NCBI RefSeq assembly: GCF_001544755.2
Contig: NZ_FCOF02000009.1
Location: forward strand, 183,269-247,268
DNA from: Caballeronia catudaia
Lineage (GTDB): Bacteria > Pseudomonadota > Gammaproteobacteria > Burkholderiales > Burkholderiaceae
Length of the DNA: 64,000 nucleotides
Direction: 5' to 3'
Part shown: positions 57,880 to 64,000 of the stretch, piece by piece
How positions within the stretch are numbered: position 1 is the first letter of the stretch
Layout of the letters: each line of letters begins with the position of its first letter
The notes under the pieces: model-generated
Database searches by the model: none
What the model was told of the DNA's origin: nothing
Seen by the model: only the letters and a program-made list of their open reading frames with translations
Program-made: the position numbers and the translations under genes

Positions 57880-57916
57880 AAAAAGAGCGGCGCGAGGAAA
57901 CAAACCCCTGCGCCGC
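57880..57916 (-). terminator. Terminator of immunity cassette 2
   Basis: A 7-bp stem (57887-57893 with 57910-57916), a 16-base loop and a UCUUUUU-type tract on the minus strand (about 57880-57886), 8 bp past the immunity gene stop. Confidence 0.7.
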
Positions 57917-57924
57917 CCGCTCGC

Positions 57925-58341
57925 CTATCGGTACTCGTCAATCTCGATGGTCCCACCCATCTCTTCCATCATGGTGCGAATGCTCTCAGGGACGTCCGGT
58001 ATGCGGTCGCCGGTCGCGTTGTCCCAGTAGCAGAAGAAGCGCATCTGAGCATTGGTGCGCACTACGAGTTCGCGCAAGTCGGGACGCGGAAGGTTCAGTA
58101 GCCCAGCGAGATAGCGCAAATGCGGCGCAAGGTCGTCACTAGTCACGGCCTCCTTGCTGGATACGCTCCAGATACCTTGGCGCCACGGGAAGGCACTTAC
58201 CCGACCGGATGGCATCGTGCGCGGTTGGCCTTTCATTCCCGCGCGAGAAGGAGATACTCCGAAATACTTCGTCCAGAACTCCGGCGGCTCTATGTCCTGA
58301 TAGATGACAAAGGTCGCGTGGGCGAGTTGATGCGGCTTCAT
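57925..58341 (-). CDS. Putative immunity protein of toxin cassette 2, DUF4279-like
   Basis: A 138-residue paralogue of the gene at 56707-57123: QLAHATFVIYQD, FWTKYFGVSPSRAG, LLNLPRPDLRELV, RFFCYWDNATGDRIPDVPES and GGTIEIDEYR. The start at 58341 (MKPHQLAHATF) lies 13 bp after the toxin stop. The two proteins diverge most in the middle third, where immunity proteins usually contact their own toxin. It is expected to be cytoplasmic and to bind the tip of the upstream toxin; this is inferred from gene order and the tip/immunity duplication. Confidence 0.68.
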   Translation of the reverse strand: MKPHQLAHATFVIYQDIEPPEFWTKYFGVSPSRAGMKGQPRTMPSGRVSAFPWRQGIWSVSSKEAVTSDDLAPHLRYLAGLLNLPRPDLRELVVRTNAQMRFFCYWDNATGDRIPDVPESIRTMMEEMGGTIEIDEYR

Positions 58342-58354
58342 GGGAATTGCGCGC

Positions 58355-59320
58355 TCAGTAGCTATGCATGTTGTCAATTTTTATACCTTTGAAATAGACG
58401 TCGCCGTTGTCGTGCCAGAGCACGTTGTCATCGCCGCGTAACTGGTTTTCTGCCTTCATCGCGTGAATCATGTCGCCGAACGTGTCCCGGTCGTATCCGA
58501 GCATCTTAGCCGCGTAGTCGGGGTTGTTCGTCTTGGCCGCAATCTCGAACACATCGTCACTCATGGCGTCTGACACGTACTCGAACGGATGAGCATCGCC
58601 CAGCAACGAACCGCCATCGCTGCCGTCTCTATCGCAAAAACTTTTGAGTATGGAATCGCCACCGTTCCCATCGTCGGACGGTGCGCCGCTGAGCAGCGCA
58701 CCTGCCGCCGCTTCTGCCGCGCCGAGCCAATCAAAGCCGCTACTGGCACCACTACCGCGGACAGAAGCGGCACTCCTGGCCGCAACCCGGACGGGCACGT
58801 AGGGTGAGTCATCGACAAAAGAGCCGTCCGCGTTGAGCGGTAGGTACTGCCCGTTGCGGAACCCGTAGACGATCGGCTTAGGGTCTGGCGCTCGCTTCGG
58901 CCAACTTTGCGGCGCGTATTGCCGGGTAACCCGCCGACCACCACACCAAGCACGGTCAATGGCGGGAATGAGCCGTCCATCGCGTACCGCATCGCGGAGG
59001 ATACGCGTCAGGTCTTCTCCATCAGCCGGACGCGCGATGCGCAAATGATCACTTATAAAGGCGACGTACATGCTGAAGTCTCTATGGGCGGGCGCACCGT
59101 TGCGGCTGGTGGAGACGCGGAACAGCCGATCGAAGTCCCGCCGATCCTGCTCGATTTGTTCTTCGCGCTCCTTGCGTGCTTTCTGACGGTTCTCGTAAGA
59201 GAGCTTCCAGCCGCGATCAACGTCCTGTAAGTCGCGGGCAGGTACGAGCGAGCATTGCCAGTCGCTTGTTAGCGGTACATAAAGCGCGTTGTATGAATAC
59301 CCCCATTCGGGAAACGACAT
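58355..59320 (-). CDS. Polymorphic-toxin-like protein with a conserved trunk and a small C-terminal tip
   Basis: A 321-residue protein. GGAGGTG lies 4-5 bp before the ATG. The N-terminal part (LYVPLTSDWQCSLVPARDLQ, then a charged coiled-coil-like stretch YENRQKARKEREEQIEQDRR) and middle (DHLRIARPADGEDLTRILRD; APDPKPIVYGFRNGQYLPL) form a trunk. An Ala/Gly/Ser linker (residues about 185-245) leads to a 68-residue tip (residues about 254-321; KMLGYDRDTFGDMIHAM, DNVLWHDNGDVYFKG). I recall similar trunks with different C-termini in Burkholderia, but cannot check that. No signal peptide, PAAR, Rhs or CdiA region is visible, so the export route is unknown. The tip has no catalytic signature I can name. 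Confidence 0.62.
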   Translation of the reverse strand: MSFPEWGYSYNALYVPLTSDWQCSLVPARDLQDVDRGWKLSYENRQKARKEREEQIEQDRRDFDRLFRVSTSRNGAPAHRDFSMYVAFISDHLRIARPADGEDLTRILRDAVRDGRLIPAIDRAWCGGRRVTRQYAPQSWPKRAPDPKPIVYGFRNGQYLPLNADGSFVDDSPYVPVRVAARSAASVRGSGASSGFDWLGAAEAAAGALLSGAPSDDGNGGDSILKSFCDRDGSDGGSLLGDAHPFEYVSDAMSDDVFEIAAKTNNPDYAAKMLGYDRDTFGDMIHAMKAENQLRGDDNVLWHDNGDVYFKGIKIDNMHSY

Positions 59321-59432
59321 CTCACCTCCGTTATTTCGGGGTGCGATATGTAAGACGTTTCATCGGTCGGTCGGTTAACTGCGCGAGCAAACGTTCTCCC
59401 GATTGCGCACGGCAATGCAAACGACTTGCTGC

Positions 59433-59441
59433 TGTGGATAA
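59433..59441 (-). promoter_or_regulatory. DnaA-box match
   Basis: TTATCCACA on the minus strand, a perfect consensus DnaA box, 113 bp upstream of the toxin start. A near match (TTGTCCACA) lies on the plus strand at 59532-59540. Confidence 0.4.
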
Positions 59442-59523
59442 CTTGACGGCGCACGCGCGCCTAAATAGCGTGCAAACACGGGCCGCCCGCATTGCCTTAT
59501 TCAGTGAGCGTCTCCCGTAAAGC

Positions 59524-59537
59524 GGACAAACTTGTCC
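59524..59537. promoter_or_regulatory. Palindrome overlapping a DnaA-like site
   Basis: GGACAA-AC-TTGTCC, 6-bp arms with a 2-bp spacer. The right arm overlaps the near-consensus DnaA box at 59532-59540. A possible operator for the toxin gene or the element. Confidence 0.35.
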
Positions 59538-59584
59538 ACACGTCGACATTCGATAATGGTGAGACGTTGGCATCGCCAGGCAAC

Positions 59585-59615
59585 AAAAAACCCCGAAAGC
59601 CTTCCGCTGTCGGGG
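59585..59615 (-). terminator. Minus-strand terminator downstream of the tRNA-like end
   Basis: Stem CCCCGA/TCGGGG (59591-59596 with 59610-59615), extended by further pairs inside, with six U on the minus strand (59585-59590). Just upstream on that strand is the tRNA 3'-end-like sequence, so this could be the original terminator of a tRNA gene. Confidence 0.65.
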
Positions 59616-59651
59616 TTTCTGGTCAAACATGGTCGTTGCTCGCAAACTACT

Positions 59652-59671
59652 TGGTGCGGGGACCGGAATGA
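59652..59671 (-). other. tRNA 3'-end-like sequence, candidate att core
   Basis: Read on the minus strand the sequence ends ATTCCGGTCCCCGCACCA, which looks like the T-arm side, acceptor strand and CCA of a tRNA, followed by a terminator. No 5' half (no matching GCGGGGA acceptor strand about 75 bp upstream) is present, and the T-loop is imperfect. This is what remains at the far end when an element integrates into the 3' end of a tRNA gene. Other explanations are possible. Confidence 0.45.
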
Positions 59672-59747
59672 AACACTGCCCGCTAATGACCGCCCGGTAA
59701 GGGTGAGGTGTTATCGGAATGAAAATGTGCCCCCAAATGTGCCCCCA
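59663..59747 (+). repeat. Tandem and dispersed repeats next to the candidate att core
   Basis: ATGTGCCCCCA occurs twice at 12-bp spacing (59725-59735 and 59737-59747). A longer imperfect copy, about 21 bp, is found at 59663-59683 and 59714-59734. Such repeats flanking an att core are typical of integrase arm-type binding sites. Confidence 0.5.
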
Positions 59748-59952
59748 GACATGGCGCGCTGCCCTTTGATGGAGTTCAAAGCGGACTCCTTTGTCCTTGG
59801 TGCCCCGAACCGCCCGAACCGACCTACAATTCTTCGCAATCGTTGCACGGTGACGACAACGAGCAGCAACCCGCGCCTAGATCGGCCAATCGAAAACCGG
59901 GCACCCTTATCCGGCTGGCGCGGTTCCTCATGAGGGCAGTGCGTGAGGGCGC

Positions 59953-60531
59953 ATGATGGACGAAATCGATCGGGATGCGTGGGACCAGCTGTTGTCCCTA
60001 GCGCGGCAGGACGTGCGCGCGAACGAGATGGAGGGCGCGATGATCCCGGCTGCGCAACGAAGAACGCGAGATATGTTGCTTGGGCGGTTTCCCGAGGTGG
60101 ACGCGACGCGGATTGAGAACGCTGCGGCGTTTGCCGCTCGGGCGGCCTCTCGCCTGTATTGCGGTCGAACTGACTTGACCAGCGGTGATCGCCTGCTCGT
60201 CGATCGAAGCGTTTCCGCGTTGGATCTGGTGGCGTATCAGGTTTTTACCGAAGTGTGGTCCTACGCCTACCATGATTGCTTTCGTCGCTCGGCGCAGATA
60301 CTAAATGCAAGACTCGCAGCGCGAAGGCGTGCATCCCTCTATCACCAGAACAGCCCCAAAGCTGCGGCGAAAGCAGCCGCCTATGAGAGCTGGAAACGAT
60401 GGCGCGCCAATCCCGGCTTGTATCGCAGCAAGTCCGCATTCGCTCTGGCAATGCTCGACACTAATCAAGAGTTGCACAGCCAGCAAACAATCGAGCGCTG
60501 GTGCCGTGCTTGGGAGCGCATAAGTGAATAA
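59953..60531 (+). CDS. Hypothetical protein of a phage-like island
   Basis: A 192-residue protein from the ATG at 59953 (MMDEIDRDAWDQLLSLARQD). It is mostly helical. The C-terminal part (AAYESWKRWRANPGLYRSKS, AFALAMLDTNQELHSQQTIE, RWCRAWE) resembles a segment found in uncharacterised phage and plasmid proteins, where it may be a small DNA-binding domain. It is first in the element, reading away from the att-like site, and is followed by a long inverted repeat. The function is unknown. Confidence 0.65.
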   Translation: MMDEIDRDAWDQLLSLARQDVRANEMEGAMIPAAQRRTRDMLLGRFPEVDATRIENAAAFAARAASRLYCGRTDLTSGDRLLVDRSVSALDLVAYQVFTEVWSYAYHDCFRRSAQILNARLAARRRASLYHQNSPKAAAKAAAYESWKRWRANPGLYRSKSAFALAMLDTNQELHSQQTIERWCRAWERISE

Positions 60532-60538
60532 GCCGTAG

Positions 60539-60593
60539 CGTGCGCCGCAGAGCACGTACTTTGCACAGCACGATACGGACTCTGCGGCGCACG
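60539..60593 (+). repeat. Long inverted repeat, probable terminator
   Basis: A perfect 14-bp inverted repeat (60539-60552 with 60580-60593) with a 27-base loop, then ATGC and five U (60598-60602) on the plus strand. It follows the gene at 59953 by 7 bp. It could be a terminator or a recognition site of the element. Confidence 0.55.
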
Positions 60594-60663
60594 ATGCTTT
60601 TTCGCTGAATCGACTCTCCCTAGGCTGCCCTCATTGCAAACATCGCCCACGGAGGGCACAGCA

Positions 60664-60939
60664 ATGGCAAAGGCAGCAACTACGCAACACACGGACGGCG
60701 TATTCCCGCCGCCCGATTCGCTTCCGCTCGACGGGTTCACGCGTTGGAGCACGCTGAAGAGCATTGTTCCGAACTCGCGTGAATGGGTCCGCTTGCGTGA
60801 GAAGGAAGGGCGCTTTCCGAAACGCGTTCATCTCTCTCTACGGTGCACGGCATGGCCGAATCGCGAGCTGCATAAATGGCTTGCCGATCCGCTCAACTAC
60901 CGCGCTGCCCCGGCCGCCAACTCGACGGAGGTCGCTTGA
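60664..60939 (+). CDS. AlpA-like DNA-binding regulator
   Basis: A 91-residue protein with an AlpA/excisionase-like winged helix (GFTRWSTLKSIVPNSREWVR, LREKEGRFPKRVHLSLRCTA, WPNRELHKWLADP). The EGRFPKxVxL pattern is typical. AlpA proteins of P4-like islands control integrase or excision. The start at 60664 (MAKAATTQHTDGVFPPPDSL) follows GGAGGG by 7 bp; an upstream in-frame ATG at 60634 is less likely. Its stop overlaps the next start (TGATG). Confidence 0.8.
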   Translation: MAKAATTQHTDGVFPPPDSLPLDGFTRWSTLKSIVPNSREWVRLREKEGRFPKRVHLSLRCTAWPNRELHKWLADPLNYRAAPAANSTEVA

Positions 60940-61190
60940 TGCCGACCACCGAAAGCAAGGCTGCCACCCCCTTGCTCGATCTGCGCCGCTCCGACAGCGA
61001 GCGGCTGCGCGTAACCGTCTCCGAATATCGCGGGCGCTCTTACATCGATCTGCGCATCTGGTTCGCTACCGATGGCGGCGAGCTGAAGCCGAGCCGTGCT
61101 GGCGTGTCGCTGCGCCCGGAACAGGTGGGCGAAGTTGTCCAGGCGCTTCTGCTCGGCGCGCGCTCGATCGACCCGAGGGAGGGCAACTGA
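60939..61190 (+). CDS. PC4/p15-like ssDNA-binding protein
   Basis: An 83-residue protein resembling the transcriptional coactivator p15/PC4 fold: LRVTVSEYRGRSYIDLRIWF, then GELKPSRAGVSLRPEQVGEV and a final helix (VQALLLGARSID). PC4-like proteins bind single-stranded DNA; in phages they assist replication or late transcription. Its ATG overlaps the stop of the AlpA-like gene, so the two are translationally coupled. The next gene with a good start lies about 100-150 bp further. Confidence 0.75.
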   Translation: MPTTESKAATPLLDLRRSDSERLRVTVSEYRGRSYIDLRIWFATDGGELKPSRAGVSLRPEQVGEVVQALLLGARSIDPREGN

Positions 61191-61339
61191 TGCGCGCTGT
61201 CTCTCCGGACCGCTCGACACATAGGACCAAAAGCCCTATTATCCCCCTCAGCGGTTGCGCGTTCGCGCGACCCATCGCAGCCGAGAGGAGTCTCATATGA
61301 AGCACGCATTGCGCGCGGCACTGTGCCGTTTTTTCCCCT

Positions 61340-61603
61340 ATGAAATACACCCCTCCCGCTCCGGAGGACTTGGAGCGTCTGAAACAGGGACTCAACCTGA
61401 GCAGCGCGCAGATGGCCGATTTGTTCGGCGTGGCGGGCGGTCGCCAGTGGCGCAAGTACACCGGTGGCACGGAACCGCGCGAGATGAGTCCGCATATCCT
61501 GTTCTTCGCGATGGCGCGTCTGGAGTTGGACGCCGAGACGATCGAGAGGATTCTGAACCGGATGCGAGCCGCCGGCGCGACGATCGAGCTGGACTCGCAG
61601 TAA
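61340..61603 (+). CDS. Small helix-turn-helix protein
   Basis: An 87-residue protein with an XRE-like helix-turn-helix: DLERLKQGLNLSSAQMADLF, GVAGGRQWRKYTGGTEPREM and SPHILFFAMARLELDAETIE. It is probably a regulator of the element. No ribosome-binding site precedes the ATG at 61340 (the upstream sequence is TTTTTTCCCCT). A well-placed GAGAGGAG and an ATG at 61297 are in another frame, so expression may be coupled to that short leader. Confidence 0.7.
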   Translation: MKYTPPAPEDLERLKQGLNLSSAQMADLFGVAGGRQWRKYTGGTEPREMSPHILFFAMARLELDAETIERILNRMRAAGATIELDSQ

Positions 61604-61842
61604 CTCCCGCAACACGCTATCCCCTGTTCGAACGCGCTGGCCGTGAGGCTGGCGCGCTCTGGCTTCAGTTCGCACCGTTATCCGCTGCCGAGTTCCGCGA
61701 GTTGCGATTCCGCAATCTCGTTTCCGGGTTCGGCTATCTCCCCGACTTCGCCGCTTGCCGCGCGGCATTCGATGACGCTTTCGCGCGTGCGATCGCGCTC
61801 GACATTGCGACGCCTTCGCGTGCGGAGGTGGCTCATGGATAA
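61604..61842 (+). CDS. Hypothetical protein without a standard start codon
   Basis: A coding-looking frame that ends at 61842: ATRYPLFERAGREAGALWLQ, FAPLSAAEFRELRFRNLVSG, FGYLPDFAACRAAFDDAFAR. No ATG, GTG or TTG occurs in frame between the end of the preceding gene and the coding part; CTG at 61624 is the best codon. The same frame is open back to an ATG at 61297 with a good ribosome-binding site, but the intervening part, opposite the helix-turn-helix gene, is Arg-rich off-frame sequence. The start given is only the left limit of the supported part. Confidence 0.45.
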
Positions 61843-62053
61843 GCACATCATCACGTCGGCGAGCATTGACGCCGCCACGCTTCGCCTTCACGAACTGGCG
61901 GCGCTTACCGATCTGCTTTCCCGCGACGAAGCGACAAGCGTTTTCGCGCAGCTCGACACCGCGCAGCAAGCGACGATTTTTTCCGTGCTGGAAGGCATGG
62001 CGCGTCAATCGCTCGCGGCGCTGATGCACGGTGCGGAGGTGTCGCATGGATAA
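61835..62053 (+). CDS. Hypothetical small protein
   Basis: A 72-residue protein (MDKHIITSASIDAATLRLHE; ALTDLLSRDEATSVFAQLDT; TIFSVLEGMARQSLAALMHG), predicted mostly helical. GGAGG precedes the ATG by 6 bp, and the start overlaps the end of the preceding frame by 8 bp. Unknown function; part of a chain of overlapping small genes leading into the primase. Confidence 0.65.
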   Translation: MDKHIITSASIDAATLRLHELAALTDLLSRDEATSVFAQLDTAQQATIFSVLEGMARQSLAALMHGAEVSHG

Positions 62054-62465
62054 CTTCCTGACCAACTCCGCCAGTCTGGACGCGTTCAGCGAAAAGACCA
62101 CGATGGCGTGCTATCGCAATCAGATCCCGGCCGCGCCGCTCATGCGCAGTCTCGAATGTGTTCACGGCGCCGCGCGCGGTCTGAGCGAGCTATTCACTCT
62201 CCTGCGGCTCAACGAAACGCAACGCCTGAGCTACGCCGACCGCGACGACAACGATGCGGTCTCACCGCCGCTTCCCCCCAATACCGTCGATAGCTTCATG
62301 GCCCTGGGCACGGCTGTATGCGAACTGCTGGAAGCCGACATCGAGCGCTTGGCGAAGTGGGCGGGCGAGCGCGCCGACGATGCGGACCAGCAAACCGCCA
62401 CACCTTCATCCTCTCGCCGTGGCCGCAAGGCTCAGGACTCCTCAAAGGAGTTCACTCATGCCTGA
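62046..62465 (+). CDS. Hypothetical protein
   Basis: A 139-residue protein (MDNFLTNSASLDAFSEKTTM; LECVHGAARGLSELFTLLRL; DSFMALGTAVCELLEADIER) with a Ser/Lys-rich C-terminal tail (TPSSSRRGRKAQDSSKEF). GGAGG precedes the ATG. It overlaps its neighbours by 8 bp on each side. No family was recognised. Confidence 0.65.
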   Translation: MDNFLTNSASLDAFSEKTTMACYRNQIPAAPLMRSLECVHGAARGLSELFTLLRLNETQRLSYADRDDNDAVSPPLPPNTVDSFMALGTAVCELLEADIERLAKWAGERADDADQQTATPSSSRRGRKAQDSSKEFTHA

Positions 62466-62670
62466 CAACTTCTATCTGATGGACCGGGCTTGGACGCTCC
62501 ATAGCGTCGCCGAGATCTTGCACGCAGCGATGCCCGAGGACTCCTCCGACGCGTTGCCCCTGCGCAGCGTCGTTGCGCACCTGGGTGAGCTGGCAAAAGA
62601 ACTGGCCGAGGCCATCGTTTCGACCGAAATCGGCGACGCGCGCACCACGAAACCGAACGAGGGGAGTTGA
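62458..62670 (+). CDS. Hypothetical small protein
   Basis: A 70-residue protein (MPDNFYLMDRAWTLHSVAEI; LHAAMPEDSSDALPLRSVVA; HLGELAKELAEAIVSTEIGD). AAGGAG precedes the ATG. Its TGA overlaps the ATG of the primase gene (TGATG). Unknown function. Confidence 0.6.
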   Translation: MPDNFYLMDRAWTLHSVAEILHAAMPEDSSDALPLRSVVAHLGELAKELAEAIVSTEIGDARTTKPNEGS

Positions 62671-64000
62671 TGCACGCCGTTACGAAAATTGAAACGGAGT
62701 TCGCTGCCGCGCTGGCGGCGCACGGCCTAGAGCCGGCGGAGATCGTCGCGGACGGCAGAATCCACCGGTTCAAGGGACCGGAGGACCGGAGCGGCAAACA
62801 AAGCGCGTGGTACGTGCTCTATGCGAACGGCATCGGCGGCGGCGCGTTCGGCGACTTCAAGGCGCAGATACATGGTTCATGGCGCGGCGAGGCGGCGGCG
62901 AACTGGACGCCCGCCGAGCGCGACGCCCATCGCGCACGCGTTGCCGAGCGTCGCAAGCTGGAGGAAGTTGAACGCGAGCGCGCGCGCGCCGAAGCCGCCG
63001 GCGCTTCGCGCATGATCTGGGAGCGCGCGCGACCGGCGACGGACGATAACCCCTACTGCACGCGCAAGGGCGTGAAGCCCTACGGCTTGAAGGAGTTCCA
63101 CGACAAGCGAACCCTGATCGTGCCGATGAGCAACGCGGCCGGCGAGCTGGTGAACCTGCAATTCATCGCGGAGGACGGCACGAAGCGATTCAAGACGGGC
63201 GGCGCGGTCGCGGGCTGCTCGTTCCAGTTCGGCGGCGAGCCGAGCGCGGACGGGCTGCTGATGATCGGCGAAGGGTTCGCGACGTGCGCGAGCGCGTTCA
63301 TGGCGGCGCGTTCGCCGGTCGTGTGTGCGTTCAACTCGGGCAATCTGCTCGACGTGGCGCGGAGCTGGCGCGCGAAGCTGCCCGGCGTGCGGATCGTCAT
63401 GCTGGCGGACGACGACCACCAGATAGACGGTAACCCCGGACTGACGAAAGCGACGGAGGCGGCGCAAGCGGTCGGCGCGGTGCTCGCCGTGCCTGAGTTC
63501 GGTGCGGACCGCCCGGACGGTGCGACGGACTTCAATGACCTGCATGCGCTCGCGGGGCTGGATGCGGTGCGTGCAGTCATTCAGCGCGCGGTCAATGGCG
63601 AGCCGATCGCGCCGGCCGCAGAGTCGCCGAGCGCGCCGCCGCCTGCCGTCATCGAGCGTGAGGCCGACGTCAGACAGTTTCCGCAAGAGGCGAGCAACGA
63701 CGCGTCGCCCGAAACGACTGAGACGGACGAGCAAGCCATTGCACGGCTGGCCGCGTTGAAGCCGCTCCAGTACGACCGCGTTCGGAAGTCTGAAGCGAAG
63801 CGCATGGGCGTGCAGGTGACGACGCTCGACAAGCTGATCGCCGCCGAGCGGCAGGACGACAGCGACGACGAAGGCGGCATGTTCCTCGACGTGGAGCCGC
63901 ACCCGGAACCCGTCGACGGCGGTGAGCTGCTCGACATGCTGGCGGGCACGATTCACCGTTTCATCGTCTGCAACGAGGCGACAGCGCACGCCGCTGCGCT
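62670..64000 (+). CDS. TOPRIM-domain primase (primase/helicase) of a P4-like element, truncated by the window end
   Basis: An open frame from the ATG at 62670 to the window edge, about 443 residues so far. The N-terminal part has a zinc-free primase lead (IHRFKGPEDRSGKQSAWYVL; GGGAFGDFKAQIHGSW). A TOPRIM domain follows: PMSNAAGELVNLQFIAEDG, LLMIGEGFATCASAF with the catalytic Glu, and VMLADDDHQIDGNPGL with the Asp cluster. Beyond residue about 330 there is a Pro/Glu-rich linker and then KSEAKRMGVQVTTLDKLIAA. Relatives continue into a helicase domain, presumably outside the window. It is the main replication gene of the element, coupled to the upstream small genes. Confidence 0.85.
   Translation, partial: MHAVTKIETEFAAALAAHGLEPAEIVADGRIHRFKGPEDRSGKQSAWYVLYANGIGGGAFGDFKAQIHGSWRGEAAANWTPAERDAHRARVAERRKLEEVERERARAEAAGASRMIWERARPATDDNPYCTRKGVKPYGLKEFHDKRTLIVPMSNAAGELVNLQFIAEDGTKRFKTGGAVAGCSFQFGGEPSADGLLMIGEGFATCASAFMAARSPVVCAFNSGNLLDVARSWRAKLPGVRIVMLADDDHQIDGNPGLTKATEAAQAVGAVLAVPEFGADRPDGATDFNDLHALAGLDAVRAVIQRAVNGEPIAPAAESPSAPPPAVIEREADVRQFPQEASNDASPETTETDEQAIARLAALKPLQYDRVRKSEAKRMGVQVTTLDKLIAAERQDDSDDEGGMFLDVEPHPEPVDGGELLDMLAGTIHRFIVCNEATAHAAA

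Larger units (their letters stand above)
59321..59952. other. 632-bp gene-free junction region
   Basis: No supported gene. It holds the toxin promoter region, two DnaA-box-like sites, a palindrome, a minus-strand terminator, a tRNA 3'-end-like sequence and repeats, all listed separately. GC is lower than in the chromosomal genes. It is interpreted as the boundary between chromosome-side DNA (left) and an integrated element (right). Confidence 0.6.

Noticed and set aside
59652..59740. Complete tRNA gene at the CCA-ending sequence
   Set aside because: No matching 5' acceptor strand, anticodon arm or D-arm at the expected distance, and the T-loop is imperfect; only a 3' fragment is supported.
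59700..59760. CRISPR array suggested by the ATGTGCCCCCA repeats
   Set aside because: Only two 11-bp units at 12-bp period with no spacers and no cas genes; integrase arm sites fit better.

Overview
The window is high-GC DNA with compact, strongly biased codon use. Its gene content is typical of a beta-proteobacterium of the Burkholderiaceae: the cluster purD / hemF-nadD-rsfS-rlmH-maf-rng, an entericidin, L-lactate permease, a TPP-riboswitch-controlled thiC and recCBD. Paraburkholderia or Caballeronia is my guess, from general knowledge of these families. No rRNA gene, intact tRNA gene or CRISPR array was found.

Layout. 1-9.1 kb is a housekeeping block: an O-antigen ligase fragment, then a minus-strand run for ribosome maturation and RNA decay (rng, rlmH, rsfS), cofactor and purine synthesis (nadD, hemF, purD), a YebC factor and upp. 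9.2-12.8 kb is a plus-strand run (an SDR lacking the normal catalytic residues, mgsA, a quinone oxidoreductase and a kdpE-type regulator with no kdpD) facing an atypical SDR. 12.9-20.7 kb is an MdtABC-like tripartite efflux operon with two different RND pumps and no outer-membrane channel. 21-30.5 kb holds an IclR regulator, a candidate small RNA, a YbiO-like MscS channel, a thiol dioxygenase divergent from its probable Lrp regulator, and a FUSC transporter. 30.7-39.8 kb is recC-recB-recD with stop/start overlaps, followed by arfB. 40-49.2 kb has transporters (two EamA, lldP), small envelope proteins and thiC. 49.4-53.4 kb is a signalling and stress cluster: a CHASE3 histidine kinase, two tandem DUF1328 micro-proteins, a ferritin-like protein, a NarL-type regulator and a lone receiver protein. 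53.4-56.6 kb has an MFS pump, a cyclic-nucleotide-type phosphodiesterase and small hypotheticals.

The accessory end starts near 56.6 kb. Two paralogous toxin-tip/immunity cassettes lie in the same orientation, each ending in its own terminator. One has a full-length polymorphic-toxin-like gene and the other only the last about 70 residues (orphan tip); a phage-gene remnant lies between them. A 632-bp gene-free stretch follows, with DnaA-box-like sites, a terminator, a tRNA 3'-end-like sequence and tandem repeats. I read it as one end of an integrated element extending rightwards past the window. That element begins with a hypothetical gene, an AlpA-like regulator, a PC4-like protein, an HTH protein, a run of overlapping tiny genes of unknown function, and a TOPRIM primase cut by the window end. 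This resembles a P4-type satellite or genomic island.

Long reading frames antisense to real genes are common here because of the GC bias and were left out. Start codons were moved from the longest frame to the best-supported site where family length or a ribosome-binding site allowed.
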